This document shows positions 36,854-45,163 of a DNA stretch of 64,000 nt, in pieces (position 1 is the first letter of the stretch; each line of letters starts with the position of its first letter). This DNA is from Leclercia adecarboxylata (GTDB taxonomy: Bacteria; Pseudomonadota; Gammaproteobacteria; Enterobacterales; Enterobacteriaceae), in contig NZ_CP040895.1 in the NCBI RefSeq assembly GCF_006171285.1, forward strand, positions 30,636 through 94,635, given 5' to 3'. A model generated the notes under the pieces. It had not been told where the DNA came from. It did not search any database and saw only the letters and a program-made list of their open reading frames with translations. A program made the position numbers and the translations under genes.

Positions 36854-37386
36854 TGAAAAACTTAGCAACCTGGCTTCTGGCCGCAGCATTTACGACAGCC
36901 GCCCTGCCCGCCTTTGCGGTGGAACCATCCGTTCAGGTTGGCTACTCGCCTGAAGGAAGCGCCCGCGTTCTCGTCCTGAGCGCCATTGACTCCGCAAAAA
37001 CCTCGATACGGATGATGGCTTATTCTTTTACCGCCCCGGATATTATGAAGGCACTGGTAGCAGCCAAAAAACGGGGAGTTGATGTGAAAATCGTAATTGA
37101 TGAAAGGGGCAATACGGGGCGCGCCAGCATTGCGGCCATGAACTACATAGCGAACAGCGGCATCCCTTTGCGTACTGACAGTGATTTCCCTATCCAGCAT
37201 GACAAGGTGATCATCGTGGATAATGTGACCGTTGAAACTGGCAGCTTTAATTTCACCAAAGCGGCCGAAACGAAAAACTCGGAGAATGCGGTGGTGATCT
37301 GGAACATGCCTAAGCTCGCTGAATCATTCCTCGAACACTGGCAAGACCGCTGGAATCGGGGGAGAGACTACCGTTCCAGCTACTGA
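36853..37386 (+). CDS. nuc: Nuc, phospholipase D-superfamily endonuclease
   Basis: 177 residues with a signal peptide (MKNLATWLLAAAFTTAALPA FA). One HKD motif is visible: QHDKVIIVDNVTVETGSFNF, with His, Lys and Asp and the following G-S-x-N; two subunits pair to make the active site. The pKM101 Nuc structure defined this fold. It is a secreted, nonspecific, EDTA-resistant nuclease, not needed for transfer. Confidence 0.95.
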   Translation: MKNLATWLLAAAFTTAALPAFAVEPSVQVGYSPEGSARVLVLSAIDSAKTSIRMMAYSFTAPDIMKALVAAKKRGVDVKIVIDERGNTGRASIAAMNYIANSGIPLRTDSDFPIQHDKVIIVDNVTVETGSFNFTKAAETKNSENAVVIWNMPKLAESFLEHWQDRWNRGRDYRSSY

Positions 37387-37391
37387 ATACT

Positions 37392-37416
37392 GACCGCCGA
37401 AAGGCGGTTTTTTTTG
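37392..37416 (+). terminator. terminator after nuc
   Basis: gaccgccgaaaggcggttttttttg: a short GC stem with a GAAA loop and an eight-T run, directly after the nuc stop codon. It ends the tra operon. Confidence 0.9.
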
Positions 37417-37559
37417 TTCAAAGAAACTGATCTCAGTATCGCGCACGGGGCAGCTGGCCAACGTCGCCGGCATCGCGCCGGCAAAAATCGAAAAACAGAA
37501 ATATCAGCAAGATAGCTTAAACAGGTGTCGGGAAATTTCGTTGAGATATTTTGAAGGAA
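37417..37559. other. intergenic region between nuc and fipA
   Basis: Convergent gap between the tra operon terminator and the fipA stop. It contains the GC-rich inverted sequence gccggcatcgcgccggc (37468-37484), possibly a terminator for fipA on the minus strand, though no T-run follows. No gene seen. Confidence 0.4.
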
Positions 37560-37849
37560 TCACAGTGTAAGCAGGCGGCCTATTTCAAAAAAGGCGGCTG
37601 TACGGTAGTCACTGACTCTCTCGCAGATCTTCCCGCTCATGTACCAGTAATACCCGTCAGTGCTGACAATATCGAGCAAATACCGCATATCATAAACCGT
37701 ATCGGGTATTACCTCACCCTCACCGGCCAGAACGCCGCTGGCAATAGAATGGTTCCCTCCTCGTACAAAGCCTATCCGCCAGGGCAACCACAAAGTAACG
37801 CGGTGGTTAATATCCTGTACCCACGGATTGCCCTTAGCGCTGCCTATAT
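37560..37849 (-). pseudogene. fipA: fipA, 3' part (split by a Tn3-family transposon)
   Basis: The last 94 codons of fipA: GSAKGNPWVQDINHRVTLWL, PWRIGFVRGGNHSIASGVLA, then DGYYWYMSGKICERVSDYRT to the stop at 37560. The 5' part is at 45164-45505. The two join in frame (SALADI|GSAKGNPW) if the transposon and one TATAT copy are removed, giving 208 residues, about the 24 kDa reported for pKM101 FipA. FipA inhibits transfer of coresident IncP plasmids by acting on the coupling protein. The name rests on position and size. Confidence 0.8.
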
Positions 37850-37887
37850 GGGGTCTGAGGTCCAACCATGCGAAAAACCACGTTAAG
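37850..37887 (+). repeat. left 38-bp terminal inverted repeat
   Basis: Begins GGGG and ends ACGTTAAG as in Tn3-family ends; pairs with 45126-45163. The innermost 17 bases or so (aaaaaccacgttaag) are identical at the two ends, while the middle differs. Confidence 0.92.
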
Positions 37888-38113
37888 AAAGCAACCTTCT
37901 GAAAAGGCGACGTTTATCAGTTTTTTTTCCGGCCATAAAGGGGGCGGAAATTATTCCCTGCACGGGTATTCGCAAGGATTTCGGTAGTGCTCTGGCTCTG
38001 CCCCCCATAACCTGGCGGACAGAGCATGATTGGGAAAGCGGTACCCTCACGGCAGAAACGATTGACGCAGGCTATATTTCTATTATTCTGGAAATATAGA
38101 TAAAGGAGGTATT

Positions 38114-38294
38114 ATGGATTTAAACACTGCTGCAAACGCACTTCGAGAACTGGGCCACCCGACACGTCTCAGCATATACCGGGAGCTGGTCAGGGCGGGT
38201 CATGAAGGCCTGCCGGTTGGCGAACTGCAGAAGCACCTTGAGATTCCTGCCTCCACGCTCAGCCATCATCTTTCAGCGCTGATATCCGCTGGAC
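38114..38294 (+). pseudogene. ArsR-family regulator, truncated by IS26
   Basis: The first 60 codons of a winged-helix metalloregulator: LNTAANALRELGHPTRLSIY then HEGLPVGELQKHLEIPASTL SHHLSALISAG, the HTH of the ArsR/SmtB family. IS26 removes the rest. AAGGAGGT precedes the ATG. A dyad (ctatatttctattattctgg and aaatatag, 38072-38099) just upstream looks like its operator. It may once have controlled an arsenic or metal gene now lost. Confidence 0.75.
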
Positions 38295-39114
38295 GGCACT
38301 GTTGCAAATAGTCGGTGGTGATAAACTTATCATCCCCTTTTGCTGATGGAGCTGCACATGAACCCATTCAAAGGCCGGCATTTTCAGCGTGACATCATTC
38401 TGTGGGCCGTACGCTGGTACTGCAAATACGGCATCAGTTACCGTGAGCTGCAGGAGATGCTGGCTGAACGCGGAGTGAATGTCGATCACTCCACGATTTA
38501 CCGCTGGGTTCAGCGTTATGCGCCTGAAATGGAAAAACGGCTGCGCTGGTACTGGCGTAACCCTTCCGATCTTTGCCCGTGGCACATGGATGAAACCTAC
38601 GTGAAGGTCAATGGCCGCTGGGCGTATCTGTACCGGGCCGTCGACAGCCGGGGCCGCACTGTCGATTTTTATCTCTCCTCCCGTCGTAACAGCAAAGCTG
38701 CATACCGGTTTCTGGGTAAAATCCTCAACAACGTGAAGAAGTGGCAGATCCCGCGATTCATCAACACGGATAAAGCGCCCGCCTATGGTCGCGCGCTTGC
38801 TCTGCTCAAACGCGAAGGCCGGTGCCCGTCTGACGTTGAACACCGACAGATTAAGTACCGGAACAACGTGATTGAATGCGATCATGGCAAACTGAAACGG
38901 ATAATCGGCGCCACGCTGGGATTTAAATCCATGAAGACGGCTTACGCCACCATCAAAGGTATTGAGGTGATGCGTGCACTACGCAAAGGCCAGGCCTCAG
39001 CATTTTATTATGGTGATCCCCTGGGCGAAATGCGCCTGGTAAGCAGAGTTTTTGAAATGTAAGGCCTTTGAATAAGACAAAAGGCTGCCTCATCGCTAAC
39101 TTTGCAACAGTGCC
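38295..39114 (+). mobile_element. IS26, complete
   Basis: 820 bp with intact terminal repeats. Flanking 8-mers cgctggac (left) and gaagcaga (right) do not match, so the copy marks a deletion or recombination junction. It truncates arsR on the left and the IS2-like element on the right. Confidence 0.98.
38358..39062 (+). CDS. tnpA: IS26 transposase
   Basis: Protein identical to the copy at 13843-14547 (234 residues from MNPFKGRHF; an in-frame ATG at 38340 adds six). Intact DDE transposase, same orientation as the other two IS26 copies, which allows Tnp26-mediated or homologous exchange between them. Confidence 0.97.
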   Translation: MNPFKGRHFQRDIILWAVRWYCKYGISYRELQEMLAERGVNVDHSTIYRWVQRYAPEMEKRLRWYWRNPSDLCPWHMDETYVKVNGRWAYLYRAVDSRGRTVDFYLSSRRNSKAAYRFLGKILNNVKKWQIPRFINTDKAPAYGRALALLKREGRCPSDVEHRQIKYRNNVIECDHGKLKRIIGATLGFKSMKTAYATIKGIEVMRALRKGQASAFYYGDPLGEMRLVSRVFEM

Positions 39115-39833
39115 GAAGCAGATTATGCGTTCTCATAATGCGATACACCCGCTTTGCATTAACCACAGGCAGGCCGTCCCGCTCCGACTCCCGTCGCAGC
39201 AGCGCCCACACACGGCGATAACCATACGTCGGCAGGTCAGCCACCGCCATGTTTATCCGGGACAATACGGTGGTATCGTCAGAACGGGGCTGCCGTCTGC
39301 GATCCTGTCAGTCAGATGGCCGGTGAACCCGAATGCTCAACTGCGCACGCGACACGCCAAGACTTCTGCAAACGTCGCTTATTCGTCGTTCCCAGGCAAC
39401 GAGGGCGCATGCGCAATCCATTTTTTTGCCCGGCCGAACTCCACGGCCTCTTTGAGTATCTCGGCTTCCATCGTCTTTTTGCCCAGAAGGCGCTGGAGTT
39501 CGCGAATTTGCTTATTGGCGGCAGCGAGTTCGGAGGCCGGCACCACTTCCTCGCCCGATGCAACAGCCGTCAGTGAACCGTCTTAATATTGCTTGCGCCA
39601 TTTGAATATCTGGTTTGCATTGATGCCATGCAGGCGCGCGACATGAGACACGGTCATACCGGGCTCCATAGTCTGCTGAATAATGGCAATTTTTTCCTGC
39701 GGTGTACGACGCCGACGCCGCTCAGGTCCTGATAACACTCCAACCATCTTATCGTTCTGACTGGTATTAAACATAGTTCCAAGACTACCTCTTATTTTAA
39801 GAGAGTCGAAGTGTCTGGTGATCTATGGGGCCA
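39115..39833 (-). mobile_element. IS2-like (IS3-family) remnant
   Basis: From the right end (tggccccatagatcaccaga on the minus strand, ending at about 39833) an OrfA-like frame reads [20 protein letters not shown] then [20 protein letters not shown], meets a stop at 39583, and resumes as [20 protein letters not shown] and [21 protein letters not shown] fragment of OrfB follows ([20 protein letters not shown]) and is cut by IS26. Relative to IS2, a sense codon after WRKQY is replaced by TAA, so OrfA is also broken. Confidence 0.82.
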
Positions 39834-40141
39834 GTCTAGCCCTCTTCCAAGTGTAGGGAGATATAGTCAAAGTTTGCTTCTCCGCCGATGAGTCCGCCCT
39901 GCGTCGGATAGTCCGATTTTTTACCGGCGAAGCACGGCTCTCCTAACCCTATCTAAAGCGAATAACTTTTTTCAACAGGGCCGCGTGCCAATGCAAGAGC
40001 GATAGGCGCTCTACGCGCCAATTTGACCACTTAAAACAGGTAAATTGAGGGGTTGTAATGTGTTGATGTAACAGGCTTTTATTTTAATGTCTTGGCATAT
40101 GTATAATGGTAGTCTAGCCCTCCTTTCAACAAGGAGTACTC
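39834..40141. promoter_or_regulatory. qnrS1 upstream region
   Basis: About 300 bp without a gene. ttttattttaatgtcttggc and catatgtataatggtagtct (40078-40117) contain a likely promoter with TATAAT at 40101-40106. AAGGAG lies seven bases before the qnrS1 ATG. A LexA box was looked for and not seen. Confidence 0.5.
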
Positions 40142-40798
40142 ATGGAAACCTACAATCATACATATCGGCACCACAACTTTTCACATAAAGACTTAAGTGA
40201 TCTCACCTTCACCGCTTGCACATTCATTCGCAGCGACTTTCGACGTGCTAACTTGCGTGATACGACATTCGTCAACTGCAAGTTCATTGAACAGGGTGAT
40301 ATCGAAGGCTGCCACTTTGATGTCGCAGATCTTCGTGATGCAAGTTTCCAACAATGCCAACTTGCGATGGCAAACTTCAGTAATGCCAATTGCTACGGTA
40401 TAGAGTTCCGTGCGTGTGATTTAAAAGGTGCCAACTTTTCCCGAACAAACTTTGCCCATCAAGTGAGTAATCGTATGTACTTTTGCTCAGCATTTATTTC
40501 TGGATGTAATCTTTCCTATGCCAATATGGAGAGGGTTTGTTTAGAAAAATGTGAGTTGTTTGAAAATCGCTGGATAGGAACGAACCTAGCGGGTGCATCA
40601 CTGAAAGAGTCAGACTTAAGTCGAGGTGTTTTTTCCGAAGATGTCTGGGGGCAATTTAGCCTACAGGGTGCCAATTTATGCCACGCCGAACTCGACGGTT
40701 TAGATCCCCGCAAAGTCGATACATCAGGTATCAAAATTGCAGCCTGGCAGCAAGAACTGATTCTCGAAGCACTGGGTATTGTTGTTTATCCTGACTAA
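40142..40798 (+). CDS. qnrS1: QnrS1 quinolone-resistance pentapeptide-repeat protein
   Basis: 218 residues made of pentapeptide repeats of the A(D/N)Lxx type (FRRANLRDTTFVNCKFIEQG; DVADLRDASFQQCQLAMANF; ANMERVCLEKCELF). The fold is a right-handed beta-helix that mimics DNA and protects gyrase and topoisomerase IV from fluoroquinolones. The sequence reads as QnrS1 from memory. Lower GC than the flanking transposon suggests an aquatic-bacterium origin, as proposed for the family. Confidence 0.96.
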   Translation: METYNHTYRHHNFSHKDLSDLTFTACTFIRSDFRRANLRDTTFVNCKFIEQGDIEGCHFDVADLRDASFQQCQLAMANFSNANCYGIEFRACDLKGANFSRTNFAHQVSNRMYFCSAFISGCNLSYANMERVCLEKCELFENRWIGTNLAGASLKESDLSRGVFSEDVWGQFSLQGANLCHAELDGLDPRKVDTSGIKIAAWQQELILEALGIVVYPD

Positions 40799-40882
40799 TT
40801 GCTTTGATGTGTGATTTTAAACGCTCAAATTTATAAAACGAATAATATTGTCAACCTTGCAATAATAGACATAGGGACAACC

Positions 40883-41045
40883 ATGTATAAATTTTTACCC
40901 TCAGGCGTCTTCACAATAGAGCCATATAGCAGTGGGTCACTTAGTGGGCTTAATTTTTCCATTAAAGATAATATTAATATTGCTCAGTATAAAACATCAT
41001 ATGGTAGCCCATCTTGGCAAGTAAACATAAGGCTGCCATTTATAA
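40883..41045 (+). pseudogene. truncated ORF downstream of qnrS1
   Basis: Reads MYKFLPSGVFTIEPYSSGSL then NFSIKDNINIAQYKTSYGSP SWQVNIRLPFI before running into a 14-bp IS26-like terminal sequence at 41046. The protein family is not recognised. It belongs to the low-GC block captured with qnrS1. Confidence 0.5.
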
Positions 41046-41059
41046 GGCACTGTTGCAAA
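41046..41059 (+). repeat. orphan 14-bp IS26-type terminal repeat
   Basis: ggcactgttgcaaa matches the IS26 terminal repeat exactly but is followed by aatgtggaggtgatag instead of IS26 sequence. No transposase lies beside it. It marks the border between the qnrS1 block and the transposon resolvase. Confidence 0.75.
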
Positions 41060-41116
41060 AATGTGGAGGTGATAGGGGTACTACGCCGGAACCCCAGATT
41101 TTTCCGTCCGTTCAAA

Positions 41117-41731
41117 TTATCCACGGTTGAACAGCTTGATCCCGTCCGCCCGCAGTTGACCAACAGGGGAAATATGCCTGTACAAAGTTTGCCGGGTTAT
41201 CCCAAGTTCCTGGCATAGCGTACTGACCTTTGTTTCTGATTGTCCCATTGATGCCATTGCCAGTCGCAGTTTGACTGGCGTCATTTTATAAGGTCGGCCG
41301 CCGTTCCGCCCACGGGCTCTTGCTGATGCCAGACCTGCAGTCGTTCTTTCAGCAATCAGTTCGCGCTCAAACTCCGCCAGTGCGGCAAAGATACCGAAGA
41401 CAAGCTTGCCAGCGGCCGTTGTTGTGTCGATAGTCGCCCCGTGACCGGTCAGCACTTTCAGACCGGTCCCCCTCGCGGTCAGGTCGTGCACTGTATTAAT
41501 GAGATGACGAAGATCACGACCGAGGCGGTCCAGCTTCCATACGACCAGCGTGTCTCCGGGTCGTAGTGCTTTCAGACAGGCTGTAAGTCCAGGACGCTCT
41601 TCTCGTTTGCCCGATGCCCGGTCCTCATAAAAATGTGCGGCATCAACACCTGCGGCGATCAGTGCATCACGTTGTAAATCATTCGTCTGCGAACCATCCG
41701 CTTTTGACATCCGAATATATCCGATGAACAT
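41117..41731 (-). CDS. tnpR: Tn3-family serine resolvase
   Basis: 204 residues started at ATG 41731, where AGAGGAA precedes it; a frame from 41785 adds an unlikely 18 residues. FIGYIRMSKADGSQTNDLQR with catalytic Ser, VVWKLDRLGRDLRHLINTVH, FAALAEFERELIAERTTAGL and a C-terminal HTH (ETKVSTLCQELGITRQTLYR). It is divergent from the tnpA remnant at 41893, the classic tnpR-res-tnpA layout. Confidence 0.92.
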   Translation of the reverse strand: MFIGYIRMSKADGSQTNDLQRDALIAAGVDAAHFYEDRASGKREERPGLTACLKALRPGDTLVVWKLDRLGRDLRHLINTVHDLTARGTGLKVLTGHGATIDTTTAAGKLVFGIFAALAEFERELIAERTTAGLASARARGRNGGRPYKMTPVKLRLAMASMGQSETKVSTLCQELGITRQTLYRHISPVGQLRADGIKLFNRG

Positions 41732-41892
41732 ATTTCCTCTGTCACATATACGTTCGATTATGTGACATTCTGATTTGGGTACCATAATCTGTCAACGGTA
41801 GTCACATTACCCGTAATTTAAATTATGACACGTAAAGGTTCTATGTTAATGATAATGTGACAAGCGCGTTTAAATAGGCATAAGGATCAGAG
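41732..41892. promoter_or_regulatory. probable res site between tnpR and tnpA
   Basis: 161 bp between divergent tnpR and tnpA with repeated dyads around TGTGACAT (tgtgacattctgatttgg; attatgacacgtaaagg; gataatgtgacaagcg). This spacing and repetition fit a res site with several resolvase subsites and the divergent promoters. Confidence 0.6.
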
Positions 41893-42073
41893 ATGCCTAC
41901 TAAAAATAAGCTCCTCAGTATTCTTTCGGACGCCGAGCAGGAAGCGCTCTATGGTCTACCTGATTTCGATGATGCACAGCGGCTGGAGTTTCTGGCGCTG
42001 AATGAATATGAACTGGCGCTGGCCTGCAGTCGCCGGGGGCTTCACGCTCAAATTTATTGCATCATCCAGATCG
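41893..42073 (+). pseudogene. tnpA: Tn3-family transposase, 5' fragment
   Basis: About 60 codons: MPTKNKLLSILSDAEQEALY GLPDFDDAQRLEFLALNEYE then SRRGLHAQIYCIIQIG, the N terminus (DUF4158 domain) of a Tn3-family transposase. The ISKpn19-like element begins right after. The 3' end of a tnpA in the same orientation is at 44925-45130, but the roughly 850 residues between are gone. Confidence 0.85.
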
Positions 42074-42165
42074 GAGAGCATGAAAAACCTCGGGGCAGCC
42101 ATCGAATGATGCCATCTACAGGGGTTAAAATAACCACCATCATTTCATAACAATACCTGCTGACT

Positions 42166-42756
42166 ATGAAGATCTACGTCATCAAAATAGCAGTTCATGG
42201 AGTCAGTCCGATGGTCTGGCGTCGGCTGAGAATTGCTGCCGACACGTCACTGGCCGCGCTTCACTTCATTTTCCAGATAGTGCAGGGCTGGGGGGACGAC
42301 CATCTCCATCAATTTCACATTTATGGCAAAGATTACGGTATCTCCTACGAAGGAGGCATCGGTTTTGTCGATAATCCGTTCCGGGTCGTGATTGATGATT
42401 TTGCTTTTGATGCTGGCGATCGCTTTACCTATGAATACAATTTCTTTGAGCACTGGCTTCATGACATTCGTGTTGAGGCCATTTATGAAAACTCTACGCT
42501 GAAAGCGCCGTTTTGTATAAGCGGCCATGGTATGCCCGGAGCCACAGCTGCGGATGAGTTCGATAAAACCCTGGCGTTTCTTGAAGCTATCGTTAATGCG
42601 GATGATGAAACAACGGTCGGCGAGATCCGCCCTTTTGCTGACGACCTGGATGCTGTCAGGTTCAACCGCCACAAAATCAACCGGCAACTGAGCAGGCTCG
42701 ACCTTGCATCTCCGGTACTGGAGCCTGAAGTTATCTGGCTGGGCCGTCGTCGCTGA
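42166..42756 (+). CDS. pRiA4b ORF-3-like protein
   Basis: 196 residues: YVIKIAVHGVSPMVWRRLRI and LAALHFIFQIVQGWGDDHLH QFHIYG are the hallmark of the plasmid pRiA4b ORF-3 family, often encoded within mobile elements. FTYEYNFFEHWLHDIRVEAI follows. The molecular role is not established. It is the first gene of the element. Confidence 0.85.
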   Translation: MKIYVIKIAVHGVSPMVWRRLRIAADTSLAALHFIFQIVQGWGDDHLHQFHIYGKDYGISYEGGIGFVDNPFRVVIDDFAFDAGDRFTYEYNFFEHWLHDIRVEAIYENSTLKAPFCISGHGMPGATAADEFDKTLAFLEAIVNADDETTVGEIRPFADDLDAVRFNRHKINRQLSRLDLASPVLEPEVIWLGRRR

Positions 42757-42892
42757 CTGATGTCTATAAAGGTATACGTTTTCAGCATGCCTCTCAGATC
42801 CCCGAAAAAATGTCTATAAACCTCCCTAAATCAGTGTTTATGGATTATTCTTTAAATCTCTATGATGTTTAAAGACCTTCCGGAGGTTTTGC

Positions 42893-43465
42893 GTGCAATA
42901 TGCCTACATCAGGGTAAGCTCGGCCGATCAGAATACGGCCCGTCAGGAAGAGGCATTGTCAAAGGCGGGTTTTCAGCCTGATAAAATTTGTGTTGAGCAT
43001 GCCAGCGCGAAGGACACAAACCGCCCGGGGTTACAGGAACTCCTGGGGCAATTACGCCCTGGTGATACGCTTCTGGTTCATTCCATCGATCGCCTTTGCC
43101 GGAATATGTCGGATATGTGCGCTGTCACCACCCGGCTTCGTGACCAGGGCGTTACCCTTATTTTTCTGAAAGAGCAGCTGACGTTCAGCGCCGGCACAAA
43201 CAATCCGATGCAGGAACTGCAGCTGCACATGATGTCGGCATTCAGCCAGTTTGAACGAGCCTTACTGAAGGAAAGGCAGGCCGACGGCATCGCCGCGAAA
43301 AAAGCACGGGGTGAAAAAACAGGGCGCCCCGGCGCCGATATTAAAAAGATCCAGGAAATTGACGCACTCAGAAGCAGAGGGGTCAGGCTCAGGATCGCCT
43401 GCGACCATGCGGGCCTTGGCGTTTCCACATATTATAAGCTTCGTCACCAGATGAACAACCAGTAG
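42893..43465 (+). CDS. serine recombinase (resolvase family) in ISKpn19-like element
   Basis: 190 residues, start GTG/ATG at 42893 (MQYAYIRVSSADQNTARQEE): catalytic Ser in YIRVSSADQ, LLVHSIDRLCRNMSDMCAVT, HMMSAFSQFERALLKERQAD and a terminal HTH (RIACDHAGLGVSTYYKL). GGAGG precedes it. It probably resolves transposition products; it differs strongly from the two Tn3-type tnpR genes in this window. Confidence 0.88.
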   Translation: MQYAYIRVSSADQNTARQEEALSKAGFQPDKICVEHASAKDTNRPGLQELLGQLRPGDTLLVHSIDRLCRNMSDMCAVTTRLRDQGVTLIFLKEQLTFSAGTNNPMQELQLHMMSAFSQFERALLKERQADGIAAKKARGEKTGRPGADIKKIQEIDALRSRGVRLRIACDHAGLGVSTYYKLRHQMNNQ

Positions 43466-43498
43466 CCGGGAGATAGTCATCCACCACAGCAGGAGGCA

Positions 43499-44893
43499 AT
43501 GATGCAACTGACGCTCCAGATAGTCATCACCGATGAATCAGGCTCCAGTCGAACGGAGGAACTGATGACAATCCAGAAATCAGGGGAGACCCGGAACGAC
43601 ATCGGATTATCGGTGTCAGAATCCAAGCTGTTGCTGAATACGGTCCAGCAGTCGGTGGTCCAGCTGCAGGCAGACGAATATACTCAACACCATATCCGGT
43701 GCCCTCACTGCCTTGCTGCGCGCAGAATCAAAGGCAAACAGAAAATACGGTACCGGACGCTGTTTGGCGTTATTCCGGTATCCGGGCTTCGGGTGTACCG
43801 GTGCCGTTGTGAAGAGAGTGATACAAAGACAGTCAGTTTGCTCAGCGACTGGGCCGGCGATTATTCTCACCCGGCACTGAAATATATTGAAACCCGCTGG
43901 GCCTCGATGATCTCCTATGAAATGACGACTCGTCTGCTGAAAGATATTCTGCCGGTGGGCCACAGCCTGAATGCCTCAACGGTGAGGAATCATTTATGCC
44001 AGGTGGCGCAGCGTCTTGACGCTGAGGCTGAAGCTCATTCAGGTTTTCTTTCCGGCTGCCCCCGCGACTGGGGGAACCTGCCCAGGCCAGGAAAACCGCT
44101 TGTGGTGGGTATAGATGGTGGTTATGTTCGCGATCGGGATGACAAAAAGCGTAATTTTGAAATTATTGCCGGGAAGTCTTTTTCCGTTGGTGCGCCTGCT
44201 GACACCCGCCGCTTCGGTTTTGTTCAGAAGGATGACTGTCATCCGGAACGCAGGCTCATGACCCACCTTTCAGCGCAGGGAATGCAGGCCAACCAGCAGA
44301 TATTTTTTCTGTCCGACGGCGCGGATAATCTCAGGGACCTCCAGTTCGGTATGTACCCTGAGTCAACGCATGTGCTGGACTGGTTTCATATCACCATGAG
44401 GCTGACGGTGCTCATGCAATATGCCCGGGGACTGCTGGTATCAGATCCAGAGGCGGGGAGTAAAGTTCTGGCACTGCTGGAAAGCATTAAACGATATCTC
44501 TGGCATGGCAATGTTGTCGCTGCGCTGGAACATATTGATAATTGCGTTATGTATTGCGATGACCCTGAACTCAGCTATCCTAGCCTGAAATCCCTGCAAA
44601 AACATCTGGATGAAATGTATACCTACATCCGGAATAATAAGATGATGATCCCAAACTACGGCGAAATGCGTCGGTACGGAGAGCCGGTATCAACCGCGTT
44701 TGTGGAATCCACGATCAATGAAGTGATCGCCAGACGAATGGCCAAAAAGCAGCAGATGCAGTGGAGCAGAAAAGGGGCTCATTATTTGTTACAGACCCGG
44801 ACCGCCGTTTTGAATAACGAACTGCAGGATAAATTTGTCTGCTGGTATCCGGGTTTTCAAAGTGACGGGAAGGGACCAGCGATGGCAGCATAG
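43499..44893 (+). CDS. ISKra4-family transposase
   Basis: 464 residues. An N-terminal zinc-finger-like segment (HHIRCPHCLAARRIKGKQKI; RVYRCRCEESDT) is followed by a DDE core: KPLVVGIDGGYVRDRDDKKR with the first Asp, FLSDGADNLRDLQFGMYPES with the second, then DWFHITMRLTVLMQYARGLL and AFVESTINEVIARRMAKKQQ with the Glu. AGGAGG lies just upstream. Intact. Confidence 0.9.
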   Translation: MMQLTLQIVITDESGSSRTEELMTIQKSGETRNDIGLSVSESKLLLNTVQQSVVQLQADEYTQHHIRCPHCLAARRIKGKQKIRYRTLFGVIPVSGLRVYRCRCEESDTKTVSLLSDWAGDYSHPALKYIETRWASMISYEMTTRLLKDILPVGHSLNASTVRNHLCQVAQRLDAEAEAHSGFLSGCPRDWGNLPRPGKPLVVGIDGGYVRDRDDKKRNFEIIAGKSFSVGAPADTRRFGFVQKDDCHPERRLMTHLSAQGMQANQQIFFLSDGADNLRDLQFGMYPESTHVLDWFHITMRLTVLMQYARGLLVSDPEAGSKVLALLESIKRYLWHGNVVAALEHIDNCVMYCDDPELSYPSLKSLQKHLDEMYTYIRNNKMMIPNYGEMRRYGEPVSTAFVESTINEVIARRMAKKQQMQWSRKGAHYLLQTRTAVLNNELQDKFVCWYPGFQSDGKGPAMAA

Positions 44894-44924
44894 CTCACGC
44901 TGCCCCAATATTTTTTATGCTCTC

Positions 44925-45130
44925 CGAACACGCTTTATATGCAGGAAGCGCTATCACATTTGCGCAGCGCTGGTGAGATCCCGGAAGACGAGCATATCTC
45001 ACGCCTGTCGCCACTGATGTACGGTCATATCAACATGCTGGGACATTATACGTTCACGCTGCCGGAAAATATTCTGAAGGGAGAGTTGAGGCCATTAAAT
45101 TTCAATTCAAACAATGAATTATTGCCTTAA
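44925..45130 (+). pseudogene. tnpA: Tn3-family transposase, 3' fragment
   Basis: Reads NTLYMQEALSHLRSAGEIPE then LSPLMYGHINMLGHYTFTLP ENILKGELRPLN to a stop at 45130, inside the right terminal repeat. This is the typical C terminus of a Tn3-family transposase (SPLxxxHINxxGxYxF). Together with 41893-42073 it shows that an ISKpn19-like element replaced the middle of the gene. Confidence 0.9.
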
Positions 45131-45163
45131 CGTGGTTTTTTACACGATTGAACCTCGAACCCC
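45126..45163 (-). repeat. right 38-bp terminal inverted repeat
   Basis: cttaacgtggttttttacac ... gaacctcgaacccc; inner end overlaps the tnpA stop codon, as is usual. Followed by the TATAT duplication at 45164-45168. Confidence 0.93.

Larger units (their letters stand above)
42074..44924 (+). mobile_element. ISKpn19-like ISKra4-family element
   Basis: About 2851 bp between inverted ends gagagcatgaaaaacctcgg (left) and the complement of ctgccccaatattttttatg ctctc (right). It carries three genes in one direction: a pRiA4b ORF-3-like gene, a serine recombinase and a large transposase. ISKpn19 is known near qnrS1. No target duplication is seen; tcg at the left and cga at the right extend the inverted repeat. 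Confidence 0.82.
37850..45163. mobile_element. Tn3-family transposon remnant carrying qnrS1
   Basis: Terminal 38-bp repeats at 37850-37887 (ggggtctgaggtccaacc ... accacgttaag) and 45126-45163 (inverse of ggggttcgaggttcaatc ... accacgttaag) face outward, with a perfect 5-bp duplication TATAT at 37845-37849 and 45164-45168. Inside are an arsR fragment, IS26, an IS2-like remnant, qnrS1, tnpR, the two ends of a tnpA gene, and an ISKpn19-like element. The tnpA is deleted internally, so movement would need a helper transposase. Confidence 0.9.

Noticed and set aside
37551..37886. 111-codon plus-strand frame between nuc and the transposon
   Set aside because: The minus strand carries the fipA 3' part, proved by the in-frame rejoining across the transposon; the plus frame also crosses the transposon end.
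45140..45163. Extra C-terminal residues of the fipA 5' part
   Set aside because: Codons between 45140 and 45163 read through the transposon terminal repeat and are not part of the original protein.
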